Positions 1 to 33,180 are shown, counted from the first letter of the stretch. The stretch is DNA of 64,000 bases from Lineus longissimus (GCF_910592395.1 NC_088310.1:20839501-20903500), one strand, 5' to 3'. A program made the numbers and translations. Notes: generated by a model from the sequence alone, not told the origin.

Positions 1-809
1 GATCAAAATCTTTATCACCCTTGAGAATAATTTCCCCAGCATGATATGATGGCAAGAGCTCAGCCATGTCAATGCAGAAAGGGAAACTTTTCTCAAGAAT
101 ATTTTTATGGGTGAGGCAAAATGAGGGTTGAACAAAATGAGGTAAAAATTAATGTTTTCAGCAGTAATAGCTCAACATCCAAACAGAACCTTTTGGGTGT
201 CTTTGACACGTTTGGTCTTGCCTTCAGAATTGGTAGCCTTCCAAACTTCATGTTCCACAAAAGATCTAGATCTGAAAATTAGAATCGTTACGAAATGGTG
301 TCAACTGTAGTTTATAAGACAACAGTTCCAAGGATGTCATTTTGTTGAATGTCTTAACCAAAGTCTGAAAGGGTAAAATGCCAAATAAAATGGGGCTGTT
401 GTCACAACCACTGTTCAGACACAATCAGGACAACTCTACTCTTGACTCAATGGTGTATGGTCATTTAAGCCGATGACCATTTCGGCCAGGTTGTTTCAGC
501 CAATGACCAGAAGCCGTCAATATCCCTTCTTTTAATACCCCCCCCCCCCCAAAGGTTAAGAACTGTATAAAACTCCTTTGTCTTGTCATTTAGTCTTGGA
601 AATATCATGACAAGATGATGTTCTGCCACCTACATGTAAGTCCTTAAACCTGAAATGAATGTCAACACTCAGGTGGCTAGCTTGGCATACTGGAAATAAC
701 TAAGCATACACGCATCTATAGTAATGAAATGCAGGTATGGATGAACTGGAAACAGGTGAAAGTACAGGACATTGTAGCAAGCATATGCCCAAGTCAGAAA
801 AGGTTTTAC

Positions 810-22084
<21,275 letters not shown>

Positions 22085-23925
22085 GGTGATGTTATATTAC
22101 TGGGCAGTCAGCACTTCTAACTCGAGAAGAACTTGGCCTTCACCAAGCTGGGTTCATGAAAGGCAATATTCACTGACACTTAGTGACAGCCGAGACATTT
22201 TTGGAAATTCTGAAATAGTGAAATGGTAAATTTTAAAGGTAGGCCTAGACTTTGAAATTACTATACAGGCTAAGAGTGGGAGTGGCTCTGATCGTCTTTG
22301 TCGAAAAGGCCTAGCCTAGTTAGTATTGCATGTTACAGCACAAACCTATTGAGGCTATTCACCAAAATTTGATTCGAATTCCTGTTGCCCAAGCATGAGA
22401 TGGGTTGAGAAAAGGCACTGGTGTAAAGGAATGGACATCCTAGGAATGCAGGACCCCATACAATACCTATGTATTGTACTTTAACGAAAGGACCGGACTT
22501 CGATTCCGGGGGACTTGCATTTTTTTTACACCGGTCTCACGCACTTCACAGGCATCATACATTACAAAAACGCACGTCAATCAATTATGAATTACGTGAC
22601 TGTGCGAGACTGGTCGCAGTGCGATTGACTTTTTGGGGGAGAGCTCATTTGAGGCAAAATAAATAAAACGAATACAAGTCTAGGGAAAACAAGAGAGATA
22701 ACCATTATCCACATACCATTTCCATTTCAACAACACTGTCTACGTTACTTAAGATTATGTGAAATGTGTGATGAAAAACAAAACAACAGCAAAAGTTAAG
22801 ATTCAGGAAATCACGTCCGCCATATTGGACGCCTACAGTCCATTCAGGATTGGTTGGAATAGGGCACATGACCAAGGCCGTTGCCTGGGTTTCACCAGTC
22901 ATGTGATGGCGGGAAATTAAAAAATTTGCCACGTGGTGGGTTGTACCCCGTGAATTTCACTGGTCCTGCCCAAAGATGAAACAAAAACAAGAGGGCATTC
23001 AGGCCAGTAATATCTCGTGGGGCAGATTTGATCTTTTCCGACGAACAGATAAAAGCCTGTGTTAATCACAGGGGTCTGTGATATATATCGCAGTGCTTTC
23101 GAAAGGTGGGTTTTTGGCCAACACAAATTTGCACCCCGTAGAGGTTTTTCGCCGAAATGAAAACGCCGAATGGTTTTTGAAATTCTCAAACACCTCTAAG
23201 TGCATTTTTTGTTACTTTAGTTATGTCACGGGCCGGGAAGGTGTGGACGACACACTGGCGATAGCCCCCCGGCACTGAGGAGTGTGGGTCTCGTATTGAT
23301 CCTCATCGAGTTTGAACTAGCTCTCCCATGGCAATAATGAGTCACACACGCGCCCACTGGTCGCATTTAAATACCTGGGGTGGCAATAAGATTGTCACAT
23401 TAGCACAATTCAACACCGACATCAGATAGACGGAACGTCTGCGAAACGAACGCTGAGCAGCTGCAACGTAGGCCTACGTTTGTTCGTCCTGGTGAAAGAA
23501 AGGTCCAACTGATACCCGCATTTCTTCGATTCATAAGATAGACGAGAAGCTCAGGTAACTTCTCTCTACATTTCCAAACCGTTGGGACGTTTTTAAAGTT
23601 GTCTTTATGTGTTTCCAGATCGCCATCCCTTATGCTGATTTGTCGCCGGCCGGTGCGATTTATCGGCGAAGGCCTTGCCATGCAGGCTCCTCCTCAAAAG
23701 GATTGACGCAAAACGCCCGTAAATTGGCATGACCCGCCCCTGAATATCAAAGTTGTGGAACCTTTTTTTTTCTTGGAGTTAACAAAAAAGATGTTTCAGG
23801 AACCACTGCCCCCAAATACGGTACTGCACATTGTTCCAAATTTGTTCATGGAGCGTACTACGAATAATCATTCTCATCTGACCATATTTCTCGTTCTTCT
23901 TGCAGAATTTTAAACACAACAAATA
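22085..23925. promoter_or_regulatory. Divergent intergenic region between LRRC9 and the KEN-box orphan
   Basis: A 1.84-kb gap between two divergent start codons, with no convincing coding exon. It contains an E2F-like GGCGGGAAAT at 22908-22917 and scattered CCAAT-like sequence near 22850. Transcription starts cannot be placed by eye. The stretch 22980-23120 may be an old dispersed repeat. Confidence 0.4.
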
Positions 23926-24693
23926 ATGGCAAAACGGAGTTTGAGAAATGGACGAAGAAACAGCAGTGTTGTACAAGAAGTGAGCATACTCGAGTTGTGC
24001 AAGCGTTTTGGTGAACGCACGGCCTACCAGATTGAAGAAATGAATAAAGAAAACACACGAAAAAGTTTCAGCCTGGCGCGGACTACCGGACCACCAGGAC
24101 GTTGGGAAAATCACGCAGTGAATGGTCATATTAATGAGCGGAGACGGACACCAGACGTCATGCCGAGCAGACGACAAAAGAGTCTGTCTATTCCAATGGG
24201 AAGACCAGCAGCCAAAGAAAACACCACCTACAGACATTCTCTGAGAACACGATCCATTAGTTACTGTGACGAAATTCCATCTCCTGCAAATGAAGCCCAA
24301 CCATGTCAACGCTTGAGTAACCTTCAGCCTGTCCCTCCGAGTCAGGTCCTCAGGCTGAGAGGTTCTAAAGCTGACTACTTTAAAAGCCCGTCCTTGCATG
24401 TCACCACACGACAAAAGTGCGGAACAGCAGCTGAAGACAACCAAATGGTAGCCATCCATAAAACACCAGACGTAGCTTTTGATGAAGCAGACTTGATCCA
24501 CACAGGTGACGCCAGGGCCGTTCGAAATCCGAAAGATCTCAGTAAGACTCTCTTTGATTTCCCGTTGCCAACAAAGAACACAAAAAAGACAAAACAAGGA
24601 GGTAGCGTTTCTGTAGACTCTATAGCTCACCTGAATCTACCAGATATTTTGAAGCTCAGAACCGGAGTAGAAGTTCGAAATGTCCTAGGATAG
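23926..24693 (+). CDS. Orphan 255-aa basic protein with two KEN boxes
   Basis: Intronless frame of 255 codons that I do not recognise. It is basic, Ser/Thr-rich and probably largely disordered, with no signal peptide or membrane segment. A short hydrophobic-periodic stretch near residues 16-40 (SILELCKRFGERTAYQIEEM) could form a helix. KEN boxes lie at residues 41-43 (MNKENT) and 97-99 (AKENT). Four minimal proline-directed sites are present (TP at 75, SP at 119, SP at 154, TP at 180). Those features suggest, without proving, a protein degraded by APC/C and phosphorylated by CDKs. The C-terminus (LPDILKLRTGVEV) is a candidate docking motif. AATAAA lies 290 bp past the stop. A 283-codon antisense frame overlaps it but shows no protein-like features. 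Confidence 0.65.
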   Translation: MAKRSLRNGRRNSSVVQEVSILELCKRFGERTAYQIEEMNKENTRKSFSLARTTGPPGRWENHAVNGHINERRRTPDVMPSRRQKSLSIPMGRPAAKENTTYRHSLRTRSISYCDEIPSPANEAQPCQRLSNLQPVPPSQVLRLRGSKADYFKSPSLHVTTRQKCGTAAEDNQMVAIHKTPDVAFDEADLIHTGDARAVRNPKDLSKTLFDFPLPTKNTKKTKQGGSVSVDSIAHLNLPDILKLRTGVEVRNVLG

Positions 24694-24984
24694 AATGTCC
24701 AGGGAACAAAGGATTCTATTATGCGCTTTAATCTCTGCCATTGATGGTCATGGCCTCTATGGAACTATGTACCATAATCCGTCTGAATATAGTCGGGTTG
24801 GACAATCATTTCCAGGGGGACATTTTCTACTTCTACATCGCGGGCCGTTTCTGTGTTCCCTGTCAGAATGGTTGTTAGCTGTCGTTCATTATCGTTAGGG
24901 CATAAGGAGGTTATCGGTTGTTAAAGATGAACTGCCAAATTCAATGTTTTGTAATTTGATATCATCATAATAACAAAAGAAAAC

Positions 24985-24990
24985 AATAAA
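24985..24990 (+). terminator. Polyadenylation signal for the KEN-box orphan
   Basis: AATAAA about 290 bp after the stop codon in A-rich sequence, supporting a real 3' end for the single-exon gene. Confidence 0.6.
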
Positions 24991-25526
24991 AATGTCATTC
25001 TGTTATTTTTCGCTCCTGGTCATCGCAAGGCGGAGTATATTGAAAACCACTCAGACGGAATCGCGGAATTTTCGTGATTGGTCGACCGGTGTGACTTCGT
25101 CACCAGGGAAATAAAGACGTCATGTCCCAAAGATCCAATAGATTAATACTTCGTCCCAAAAAGGTATACAGCGTAGCGGATCGAGGCTATATAATGGGCT
25201 AGAGATCCAGTTACTGAATACTATAAAACCAGTCAGGAGCTGTCTCGATTATTTTGTGGTGTGACAACACCCTCGGGCTAAAGGTTTTAAAATGATGGTC
25301 TAGAAGGGTTCAACAGCGTATATCAGCATCACCGAAGACGGGTGCAACGAGTTTACAGTTAGGCCTAGCCATCACCATGCCAAAAAATATTTCACCCTCC
25401 CAATTCTCCATGGTGAAGTGCTGTCAGTTTACCATGGTGAATTGTGGATTTACCATGGGGAAATTGAGACACAATTTTCCTAAGTATGGAAGTGCACTGC
25501 GTCATAATTCAGGCTAGAAACCTTGT

Positions 25527-25635
25527 TGGGTCTTATGTTTCTAGTATCAAGGGTCTTAGGTTTCTAGAAAGGTCTTATGTTTCTAGTATTAAGGGTCTTA
25601 GGTTTCTAGTTGGGTCTTAAGTCCTTGCTTTCTAG
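25527..25635. repeat. Short tandem repeat based on GGTCTTATGTTTCTAG
   Basis: About five imperfect units of roughly 20 bp, alternating GGTCTTATGTTTCTAG and GGTCTTAGGTTTCTAG with short spacers. Non-coding. Confidence 0.8.
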
Positions 25636-26233
25636 ATCCCAGTGCTATTAGAGACACTGCATTTGGTTAAATATTGGTTGTTTCTGTTCCATTTCATCTC
25701 TGCAGTCAGGACACCTTTACAACAGAGGCAGCATTTGGCAGTCCCGAGGATGTCCTTAATAGACAGGCTCTTCAGTGCATATACGATGGCGAGTGAGAAA
25801 CACAAAACAAACTATTTTAGCCTTGTACAATTCTGTAGAATTTAAAACAATTTCTATGAATAAAAATCTTATTTAGCATAAACCGTACTACAGACTCCAT
25901 CCAGACCCAGTGTATACATGTTTGTAGCCTGGATATGAAGTCAGCATCTACATTATTTTTTTATGAACAAATTGTAGTTCAACACAAAATATTCTGCACA
26001 GGAAATGAACAGTTTACAGAACACTAAACGAAATTCATTCACACTCACAGGCAGAAAGCATGAGAGCTAGCTCAGCGGTATACAGTTTCATTGAGATGTC
26101 AACACGTCCAATGTTACACATGAAGCAGGATTCAGCTTATTATACATGTTTGTTCTGTCATTTGTCAATACATTGTATCTCGTTATATCAGAGTTTTTGA
26201 CAAATTGCTACTACATGAAGGAAATCATGCCCA

Positions 26234-28138
26234 TCACAGTAGGCTAGCCTGTTCTCTATATCTTTCCATTTTCAGAGGCAACAACTGCACCATTTCTCGA
26301 CACACATCCAACTCGGTTTCCACAACTTCCACTGCTTGTGGGTGGAGCTTGCAGTAATCTACCAAAAATTTATAATGTTCGATGCTCATATTCATGTTAG
26401 CAAGCCTCTTCTGAGGTACATATTCAATGAACTTTGAATACAATCGACCCATGCAGAATTTGGCAATAAGAGCTGGTCGGACATCATTATCAGAGAATTC
26501 ATCGGGGAGTGGTTTGTCTGGAGTTGGTCTCAACGTATTTATGTATCTGTTGAAGTAATCTATGGTTTCTTGCACAAGGGCATTGATCTTTCTTACAGCA
26601 GTCATTGTTGGAGGTTGATCATGCATCTCAATCATGGCAAGTTTACTATCAACAAGGGCGCTATATGTTTCAGCAATTTCAAATATCAGTTGCCTGCAGA
26701 TCAGAAGGTAATGTTGCTGACTGAGCTGATTCAAAGTTTCAGTGAGCATGGTGATTCTCCTTCTGTGCATTTTGCACTGCCTTTCAAAATCTGGTTCAAA
26801 GAATGCCAAAATCTTAAAAGCCCTACTATAATCTTGAACAAGTTCAACGTAGTCAGTACAGTGTCCATCTAAGGCATAAAATTCTTTGGCTTTATTCAAC
26901 CACCTCTGCACACAGAGAAACAGTTCCCTGGCTTCACTGAAATTTTGAGCCATCTCAAATGTAATCACTCCTTCAGCAGCAGTTAGTTCAAGGTCAAAAC
27001 AAGCCGCAGACTCATCAACTTTTTTCTCATCATCTAATGCCTCTGGTGCACCTCCTGACGCTGATTCACCATCACCATCCCCAGCAACGCCATCGGCATT
27101 AGATTCAGATGCAGCAACCTCCTTGACATCTCTATTGTGATCAGCATCATCAAACTTCTCCTGGCTCTCCTCAATTTCAACCATCATTTTGTCCCTAGAA
27201 TACTCCATTAGAGCCAAACCATATTTGGCCCAGCATCGTTTCAAGTCGGATTTTGCTCTTGGTATCTTCTCATAAGCATCGATATCAGCTTGACCACCAG
27301 TTTCAGGTGGAGGTCCAAAATCCTCAACTTCAGCTCCAGGTACTTCATTGAATATCAGAGAAGCACTCGCCAAACAGTGACGAGCTGTGCGAAAATCTTC
27401 ATTTACAATGTAGTATTGTGCAAGAGTAGCAGCATTCAAGGCCCAATCATAAGGATTATATTTCTTTGTTTCGAGTTGGCGTTTCAGGGTATTTTGACAG
27501 TACAAAGCAGCCTTTTTATTTTCCTCTAATCGTCCATAAACCTGAGCAAGATAGTACAAAGTCTTTGTGTATGTTTCTTCAAAAATGTCATTCCGCTTTT
27601 GTTCAATTACTTCTTTCGATTCCTTTTCTGCCTCTGCATCAAAAAGTTCATCAATCGAGGTAGGAGCACCTCCGACTTCATGCTTGAATTTCAGATACAA
27701 ATTTTCTGCTTGTTGCAGATACTCGAGTGACTTCTCTGGTTGTCGTCGACCGGTCCAAAGAATTCCAAGCTGATTTAGTGCATTCTGGAGAACATTGCAA
27801 CTGTCTTCCTCAGTTCCTCTCGACTCTAGCATTGACACACATTTATTTAAATGCTCTTCCCCGGAACCAGTTTCATCAGTGTCTGCATAGTTCATACCAA
27901 TATAGAAATGCACTGCGGCCAATCGGAGGCCAGTTGCCCGAACACTGTTTTCATCACCACCTTCATTAAGATACTGCTCCAGTTTAGCTTTCAGTTCAGC
28001 CCACGACTGTCTTGCCTCGTACAGGGACTTGTAAGGTTCATTTTCAGGATCATTTTTACTTTCAACATCAGTGAGATGCTTTGCTTTTTGATAAATTGTG
28101 AAGCCCTCATCCATCAAATATTGGTTCGTGGCAGCCAT
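26234..28138 (-). CDS. KIFBP: KIF1-binding protein (KIF-binding protein), intronless
   Basis: 634-aa single-exon frame. KIFBP is a cytosolic TPR-like helical protein that binds kinesin motor domains, keeps them off microtubules, and affects axon growth and mitochondrial transport. Family stretches along the protein include NDPENEPYKSLYEARQSW near the N-terminus, QNALNQLGILW, YLAQVYGRLEENKKAALYC, NPYDWALNAATLAQYY, AKYGLALMEYS, VQDYSRAFKILAFFE, KMHRRRITMLTE and the ending LLPLKMERYREQ. Length is close to the vertebrate protein (about 620 aa). A Ser/Asp/Gly-rich insert at about residues 325-370 is not conserved in character. I recall the vertebrate gene having several introns, so an uninterrupted frame is notable. 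Its divergent neighbour DYNC2LI1 starts about 350 bp away. Start chosen at the first ATG. Confidence 0.95.
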   Translation of the reverse strand: MAATNQYLMDEGFTIYQKAKHLTDVESKNDPENEPYKSLYEARQSWAELKAKLEQYLNEGGDENSVRATGLRLAAVHFYIGMNYADTDETGSGEEHLNKCVSMLESRGTEEDSCNVLQNALNQLGILWTGRRQPEKSLEYLQQAENLYLKFKHEVGGAPTSIDELFDAEAEKESKEVIEQKRNDIFEETYTKTLYYLAQVYGRLEENKKAALYCQNTLKRQLETKKYNPYDWALNAATLAQYYIVNEDFRTARHCLASASLIFNEVPGAEVEDFGPPPETGGQADIDAYEKIPRAKSDLKRCWAKYGLALMEYSRDKMMVEIEESQEKFDDADHNRDVKEVAASESNADGVAGDGDGESASGGAPEALDDEKKVDESAACFDLELTAAEGVITFEMAQNFSEARELFLCVQRWLNKAKEFYALDGHCTDYVELVQDYSRAFKILAFFEPDFERQCKMHRRRITMLTETLNQLSQQHYLLICRQLIFEIAETYSALVDSKLAMIEMHDQPPTMTAVRKINALVQETIDYFNRYINTLRPTPDKPLPDEFSDNDVRPALIAKFCMGRLYSKFIEYVPQKRLANMNMSIEHYKFLVDYCKLHPQAVEVVETELDVCREMVQLLPLKMERYREQASLL

Positions 28139-28491
28139 TTTTGATGCTTATGCGTTACTCCGTGGTAGTGATTTTGGCCAAGAAAAAACTATTCGGATGT
28201 TTGAAAACATAACTTTGTATTAGCTATTTTTTGAATAACGATACATTGTTAATTAATCAATAATATTAAAGAAATCTAGTTGATTAAAATTTAAAAAATA
28301 ATTATTTGGTGAATACCAACCAATCACAATGCAGAATGTTCCTTAGTCCGACAAGAAAATTCCAATGAAGTTTTGATATTCGGTCTGCTACATCACGATA
28401 AAGTCACTTTTCTCAAGTTAGGAGCAATAATTGTTACTTAAACTAACGCCGAACATTTTCTATCATATGTGTGATTCATTCTACATCAACG
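28139..28491. promoter_or_regulatory. Putative bidirectional promoter KIFBP/DYNC2LI1
   Basis: 353 bp between divergent start codons (gap 670 bp if DYNC2LI1 starts at 28810). It is A/T-rich, with AACCAATCA, a CCAAT-box-like motif, near 28317. No TATA box is convincingly placed for either gene. Confidence 0.5.
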
Positions 28492-31400
28492 ATGTCGAGA
28501 GGGTAAGATTGGCAAATCACTCTGGGGTGATCAAAGTGGGATGTTGACACTGACATTTTGACATTTCAGTAAATTTCACACAGGGTGCAACAAAAAAATG
28601 CAACAACAAAAATATGGGATTCCGAAGTATGACCTCTCATTGATGGATGAGACTATGTATTACTACACTTGGAATATTCGAAGTGCATCTCAGTAGATGT
28701 TGGGAGACCAGTACTGGTTTGGTTTTGTGCCAATACATACCGTATTAAATGTTGATTTAAAAATAGCAATTAGCATGCATCATATCACCAGCCCACAGCA
28801 AGAGTAAGCATGTCGCTTGTCTCTAGCATGGCTTCTGTACCTAATTTCAGAGAGTCAGTCTGGGACTTAGCTTCAAACCAAGCCAAAGCAGCAGAGGTTG
28901 AAGAAGGCAAGGCCGGAGAGGAATCATCTGTTCTATTTGTTGGAAGCAAAAATTCTGTAAGTACCGTACACATTCAAGAGTCGATTCTTAAATCTAAGTT
29001 ATGAATCCACTCTTTTTAGTTTAGGCGTACGAGTAAAAGACTACTTGCAGAAGCACTACCAATCCAAGTGAGATTCTCAGCAAGATTCTCCGGTAGAGTG
29101 GAAGGATTTATCATATACATGCACCACGACAAGTGATAATACTAAGATTCCCAGATCCAGCCCTGAATTAGCAGCCTATGTTGACATAATGTGATGTAAA
29201 ATGGTTTGCTTTGTTATTTCAGGGGAAAACTTCAATAATCCTAAGGTTCTTAGATAGGTATGTCAAAGAATTTTCATGTTCTCTTTAGTAAGTTGTGCAA
29301 GAAGGATTTAATATTTCAACCATCTGATAATTAATCCTCAGTTTACACCTACAAATTTTATCAAGTCTGTTATATGAAAATGAAATAGAAAAAATCAATG
29401 ATAAGTTTTGATACATTTGTTCCAGTCTTACATGTCTTGTAATGGTACTATGGTGTGAAATTTGGAACAAAATCTTTTAACTGCTTCCAGTGATGATTGA
29501 GGTTTCATGCTGACTTAAAGTAGCCTCCTGTATGTTTTATTATTGCAATAGGGATGAAGCCCCTAAGCCCACCACTGCACTGGAGTATACATTTGGTAGA
29601 CGAGCCAAGGGTCACAACATTGTAAGTATTGATTGACCTTAAATTTTTCAAATCCAGCGATGTTGTTATGTGCCTTCTCGTTTTTGATTGTGGGTCCTTC
29701 GTACATTGTGATTGTTATAAAATTCCAAATAATATCTGTGTCATTGCAAATTTCAGGCCAAAGATGTAGGGCATATCTGGGAACTTGGCGGTGGGACCTG
29801 GCTTTCTAAGCTAATTGACATACCTATCAATGAAGATTCAATACTGTAAGTCAAAAATAAGTCATAAAACCATAAGAAAGATATTGATTTCTACTATTGT
29901 CTCAACACTAAAACTATAGGATTTATTAACATTTACAGAATATTGCTTATTCAGTTGGGTGTTTGCAATGAAGTTCAAACTTACCAAAGATCTGATTGCA
30001 GTCTATATTTGGTTCTAAGTGAACTGCTCTGCTCAGAACTATATCAATCAAAGGATTTGGGAGGTGTCAGACAATCCAATAAGTTATGTCCTTCATCTTC
30101 CAGGCACACATCCCTGATCCTTGTTCTTGATCTCTCCCTTCCTAATGAACTGTGGGTAACATTAGAAACAATGCTGCACACTGCCAAGTCTAGACTAAAT
30201 GAGGTGATAGGGCGAAATAGCAAGCTCAGGGACACACTGAAACAAAGAGCCATAGAGAGAGTCGGACAAGACCACCAGGTACCTAGATTTCAGTGAACAG
30301 ATTGAACTTTCTAGTGTTACATTAGAACATACTAGTAATGACATATCATCCAGTCAGTTGGTCCACTATGGTAACGACATATCAACCAGTGAGTTGGTCA
30401 ACTATGTCAGAACAATGATACCCCACATTAAGCCAGAGGTTAAGCTTATGTATTTTTGCAGGACAAAGACATGATTGATCCTTTCCCTATTCCACTCGTG
30501 ATGATTGGAGGAAAATATGATATCTTCCAAGATTTTGACCCAGAAAAGCGGAAAGTTGTGTGTAAGACATTACGATTTGTTGCCCATACTTATGGAGCCA
30601 CGCTGCAGTTCTTCAGTACAAAGCAGGAGAATCTCATGAACAAATCTCGGGTCATTATCAGCAATCTTGTCTTTGGAACGGCACCTAGTAAAACACTGCA
30701 GACGGAGCACAACAAACCTATTTCTGTTGTGGCTGGGGCTGATTGCTTGTCTCAGATTGGTAGGTGTTATTTCATCATTATCAGTTCAGTATTGGCAACC
30801 AATTTATAAGGAATTCACCCTTGAGAATAGCTCCAATGCAAACAGGATGAGAACAGGTGGTTTTCAAGGTCTTACTGGAGTGAGAGATGGGTCTGATAGG
30901 TGACAGTGGAAGAATGGGAGACAATCTGACAAGATGGATTGAGGCATTTCAATGGGACTCCAGGCCATTACATGTGAATATATAGATGGAGATATGAGTG
31001 AACTGGCTGCATGTGTAAGATGTAGCCTCGAATGGTTTCATTGCATATGGTTACCCAATTCCTTTCTGACAATATTATAAAACTGAATAAATGCTGGTTC
31101 TCAGGATGATGAATCCTGTCGTCAACTTAAAATAATGCTCTTAAAAATATGACATTGGATTTTCTCATCGCTTTAGGCTCTCCACCAATTGCTGAAGGAG
31201 ATCTTGGAAGACTGAACGCAAGAACACCTTTGGACCTCTGGAAGCACGCTTTCATTACCTTCTTCCCACAAGAAGTAAGATCTAATTCCCCAACAAATCG
31301 TATGACAGGCACTGATGGTCGAACTTTGATCTTGCTATACTATTACTATAAGTGAGAAACATGAGTAGCTTGCAATTGATGCTACCTCTGGCCAAAGATG

Positions 31401-31962
31401 AAGTCATTGGCCCCCCCAGGTGGCATGTAAAAACCCCTTAACCTGCTCTGGAGAAGAAATACTCCCTGGAGAATAACACCTACAAGTGCAGAGCTAACGT
31501 TGAAGAAGGTGATCCAGCATACATCAGCTGTTCCTTTTTATTTTCAGAATTTGAATGACCAGTCTGTTGTTGATGATCCAGCGAAAGATCCCCAGTATAC
31601 AGAAGCGGTTATTGACAACCTGCGGTCTCAGAAAGATGAGGTGAGAACTATTTGATTTAAGCTTGATAAGTTCTCGACGTCATACTCCATAGTTTTGCCT
31701 GATGACAACATGTGTAGTGCAGCACATAACAATTCCTGACCTGGCTTCTTCCTAGCAGATGCTCCCACAAGTTACAGACTGAGTCATTCTTGAGCCGAAT
31801 CTGGCAACATGTTCCACCTGAATAATTTGTAGTTAGCATTCGGGGTCATTCAATGAAATTTGTACTCTTTCACTTAATTTTTTTCAGGAGTTAGAAAGAT
31901 ATCGTCGACTGTGTGAAAGACGTGCCAAGGAAACAGCTGCAATGTCTGCAGATGGTTACTAA
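28492..31962 (+). CDS. DYNC2LI1: Cytoplasmic dynein 2 light intermediate chain 1
   Basis: Subunit of the dynein-2 motor that drives retrograde intraflagellar transport. Firm exons: ...-28956, 29223-29257, 29552-29621, 29757-29845, 30104-30278, 30462-30759, 31177-31274, 31548-31640, 31888-31962, all in phase. Two starts are possible. ATG 28810 in one exon gives 359 aa beginning [10 protein letters not shown]. An 11-nt exon 28492-28502 spliced to 28827 gives 357 aa beginning MSRGMASV, and its splice sites look better. Human is about 351 aa. The P-loop is GSKNSGKTS, split by an intron between the S and G. Other family stretches are [51 protein letters not shown] and the C-terminal [10 protein letters not shown]. 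Confidence 0.95.
30326..30405. repeat. Two-copy tandem duplication in a DYNC2LI1 intron
   Basis: Two imperfect copies of about 39 bp share GACATATCA, CCAGT and GTTGGTC blocks, between exons 30278 and 30462. No function suggested. Confidence 0.7.
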
Positions 31963-32303
31963 AACGACTTGTTTTAATCAAAAAAGCCTGCACCATACAC
32001 TGTTTGTAGTGATAAATGGCAGACTTGATGTTGTGGAACTTTCCTCTTGACTAAATCCCTTAACATTTTATGGTGACATGATGACTGTGGTCACACAACT
32101 GCTGTGCAGACTAAAGCATGATAGCGTCATGCCCAAGATTGATCTATTAAGGAAATATCTTGAGGCATGGAAACAAAACTTGTGATGTGGTCCGTCACAA
32201 TGGCCTTCTTTTTGTGGACAGATGTAAAATTTCGGTCTGGAAGACCTTTGTACAATGAATCCGTCCTGAAGTTTATCATGTAGATAGAGTATTCTTTGCC
32301 TGA

Positions 32304-32309
32304 AATAAA
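32304..32309 (+). terminator. Polyadenylation signal of DYNC2LI1
   Basis: AATAAA about 340 bp after the DYNC2LI1 stop codon, on the coding strand. Confidence 0.55.
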
Positions 32310-32761
32310 TTAAGTACATCTTATATCGCTTTGTAGTTATCTTAAGACGCATGCTATCGGATGTGCTATTTATCACACTATGCAGTTGCGGATTGAGCCC
32401 AAAGCCATTTTGGTGCGGTATTCCAGTGTTACATGTATGGTATATGTACAGTACTTCATATGCCCATGCAAAATGCCTGGACAAGGGTCTCAATGAGTTT
32501 ATTTCAAATATCTGGTCGGCCACATGAAGAATGTTGGACCAGTTACTGGATGGCTGGCCCCCTTTCTTTAACTTCCCACAGCATGCTATTGAATCGTTCC
32601 GGAAATTGGCTTGATCAATGTGCCAGGACCATTTTCAGCAGGGCTTTGTGTGAGTGTTTTAGAAACAATCCAAAAGCCTGCTATGGGAGGATGACTTCCA
32701 TGACCACAACATCCATGAAGTCTGAAATCCAGAAGGGAGCCCAGCTTGTCTGTTTTTGCTG

Positions 32762-33180
32762 AGAATAAGAAAGTACACCCCCAGGTTGTCTTGTGAAGAC
32801 CCCCCAGACTGAGAGTGAGAAAGTTAACGCCAGGATTGTCTCATGAGACCACTCATACCCCAGGTTTTCTCTTGAAGCCCCCCTAAAAGATCAAGAAGAA
32901 GAAAGTACGGTACACCCCAAGGTTGCCTTGTGAAGACCCCCATTTTAAATACTAAGAGTAAAAAAGAAAGAAAACCCCAAGGTTGTGTTGTGAAGGCCCC
33001 CCCCATTCAAAATGACAACTGATAAGAAAGTACCCCCCCCCCCCCAACTGCCTTGTGTGGATGACTCCCCCAAATGACTGGAAGTTGGATAGTTAACCCC
33101 CAGGTTGTCTCCTGGAGATCCCCCAAATGACCAAAAAGAAGTGTCTTCTAACCCCCCCCCCCCCCCCAGGTGATCTTGTT
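32762..33180. repeat. C-rich minisatellite, unit about 60 bp
   Basis: About seven degenerate units built on AAGAAAGT, a run of C, AGGTTGTCTTGTGAAGA, then C-rich spacers. Two poly-C runs (33037-33046 and 33152-33166) lie inside it. It starts about 800 bp past the DYNC2LI1 stop and shows no coding potential. Confidence 0.8.

Larger units (their letters stand above)
24694..26233. other. Convergent intergenic region
   Basis: Lies between the 3' ends of the orphan (+) and KIFBP (-). It holds their 3' UTRs, a CCATGGTGAA-type short repeat at about 25408-25470, and the tandem repeat at 25527-25635. No supported gene was seen. Confidence 0.6.

Noticed and set aside
1-160. Minus-strand open stretch at the left edge that reads protein-like (KSFPFCIDMAELLPSY)
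   Set aside because: Cut by the window end and not joined to LRRC9 by any good splice site; could be UTR, a neighbouring exon or a repeat, so no gene was called.
23779-24630. 283-codon minus-strand frame
   Set aside because: It is antisense to the KEN-box orphan, has odd Cys/Ser/Trp-rich composition, no domain and no promoter or polyA context.
32068-32523. 151-codon minus frame
   Set aside because: Lies in the DYNC2LI1 3' UTR and beyond, with no recognisable family or splice context.
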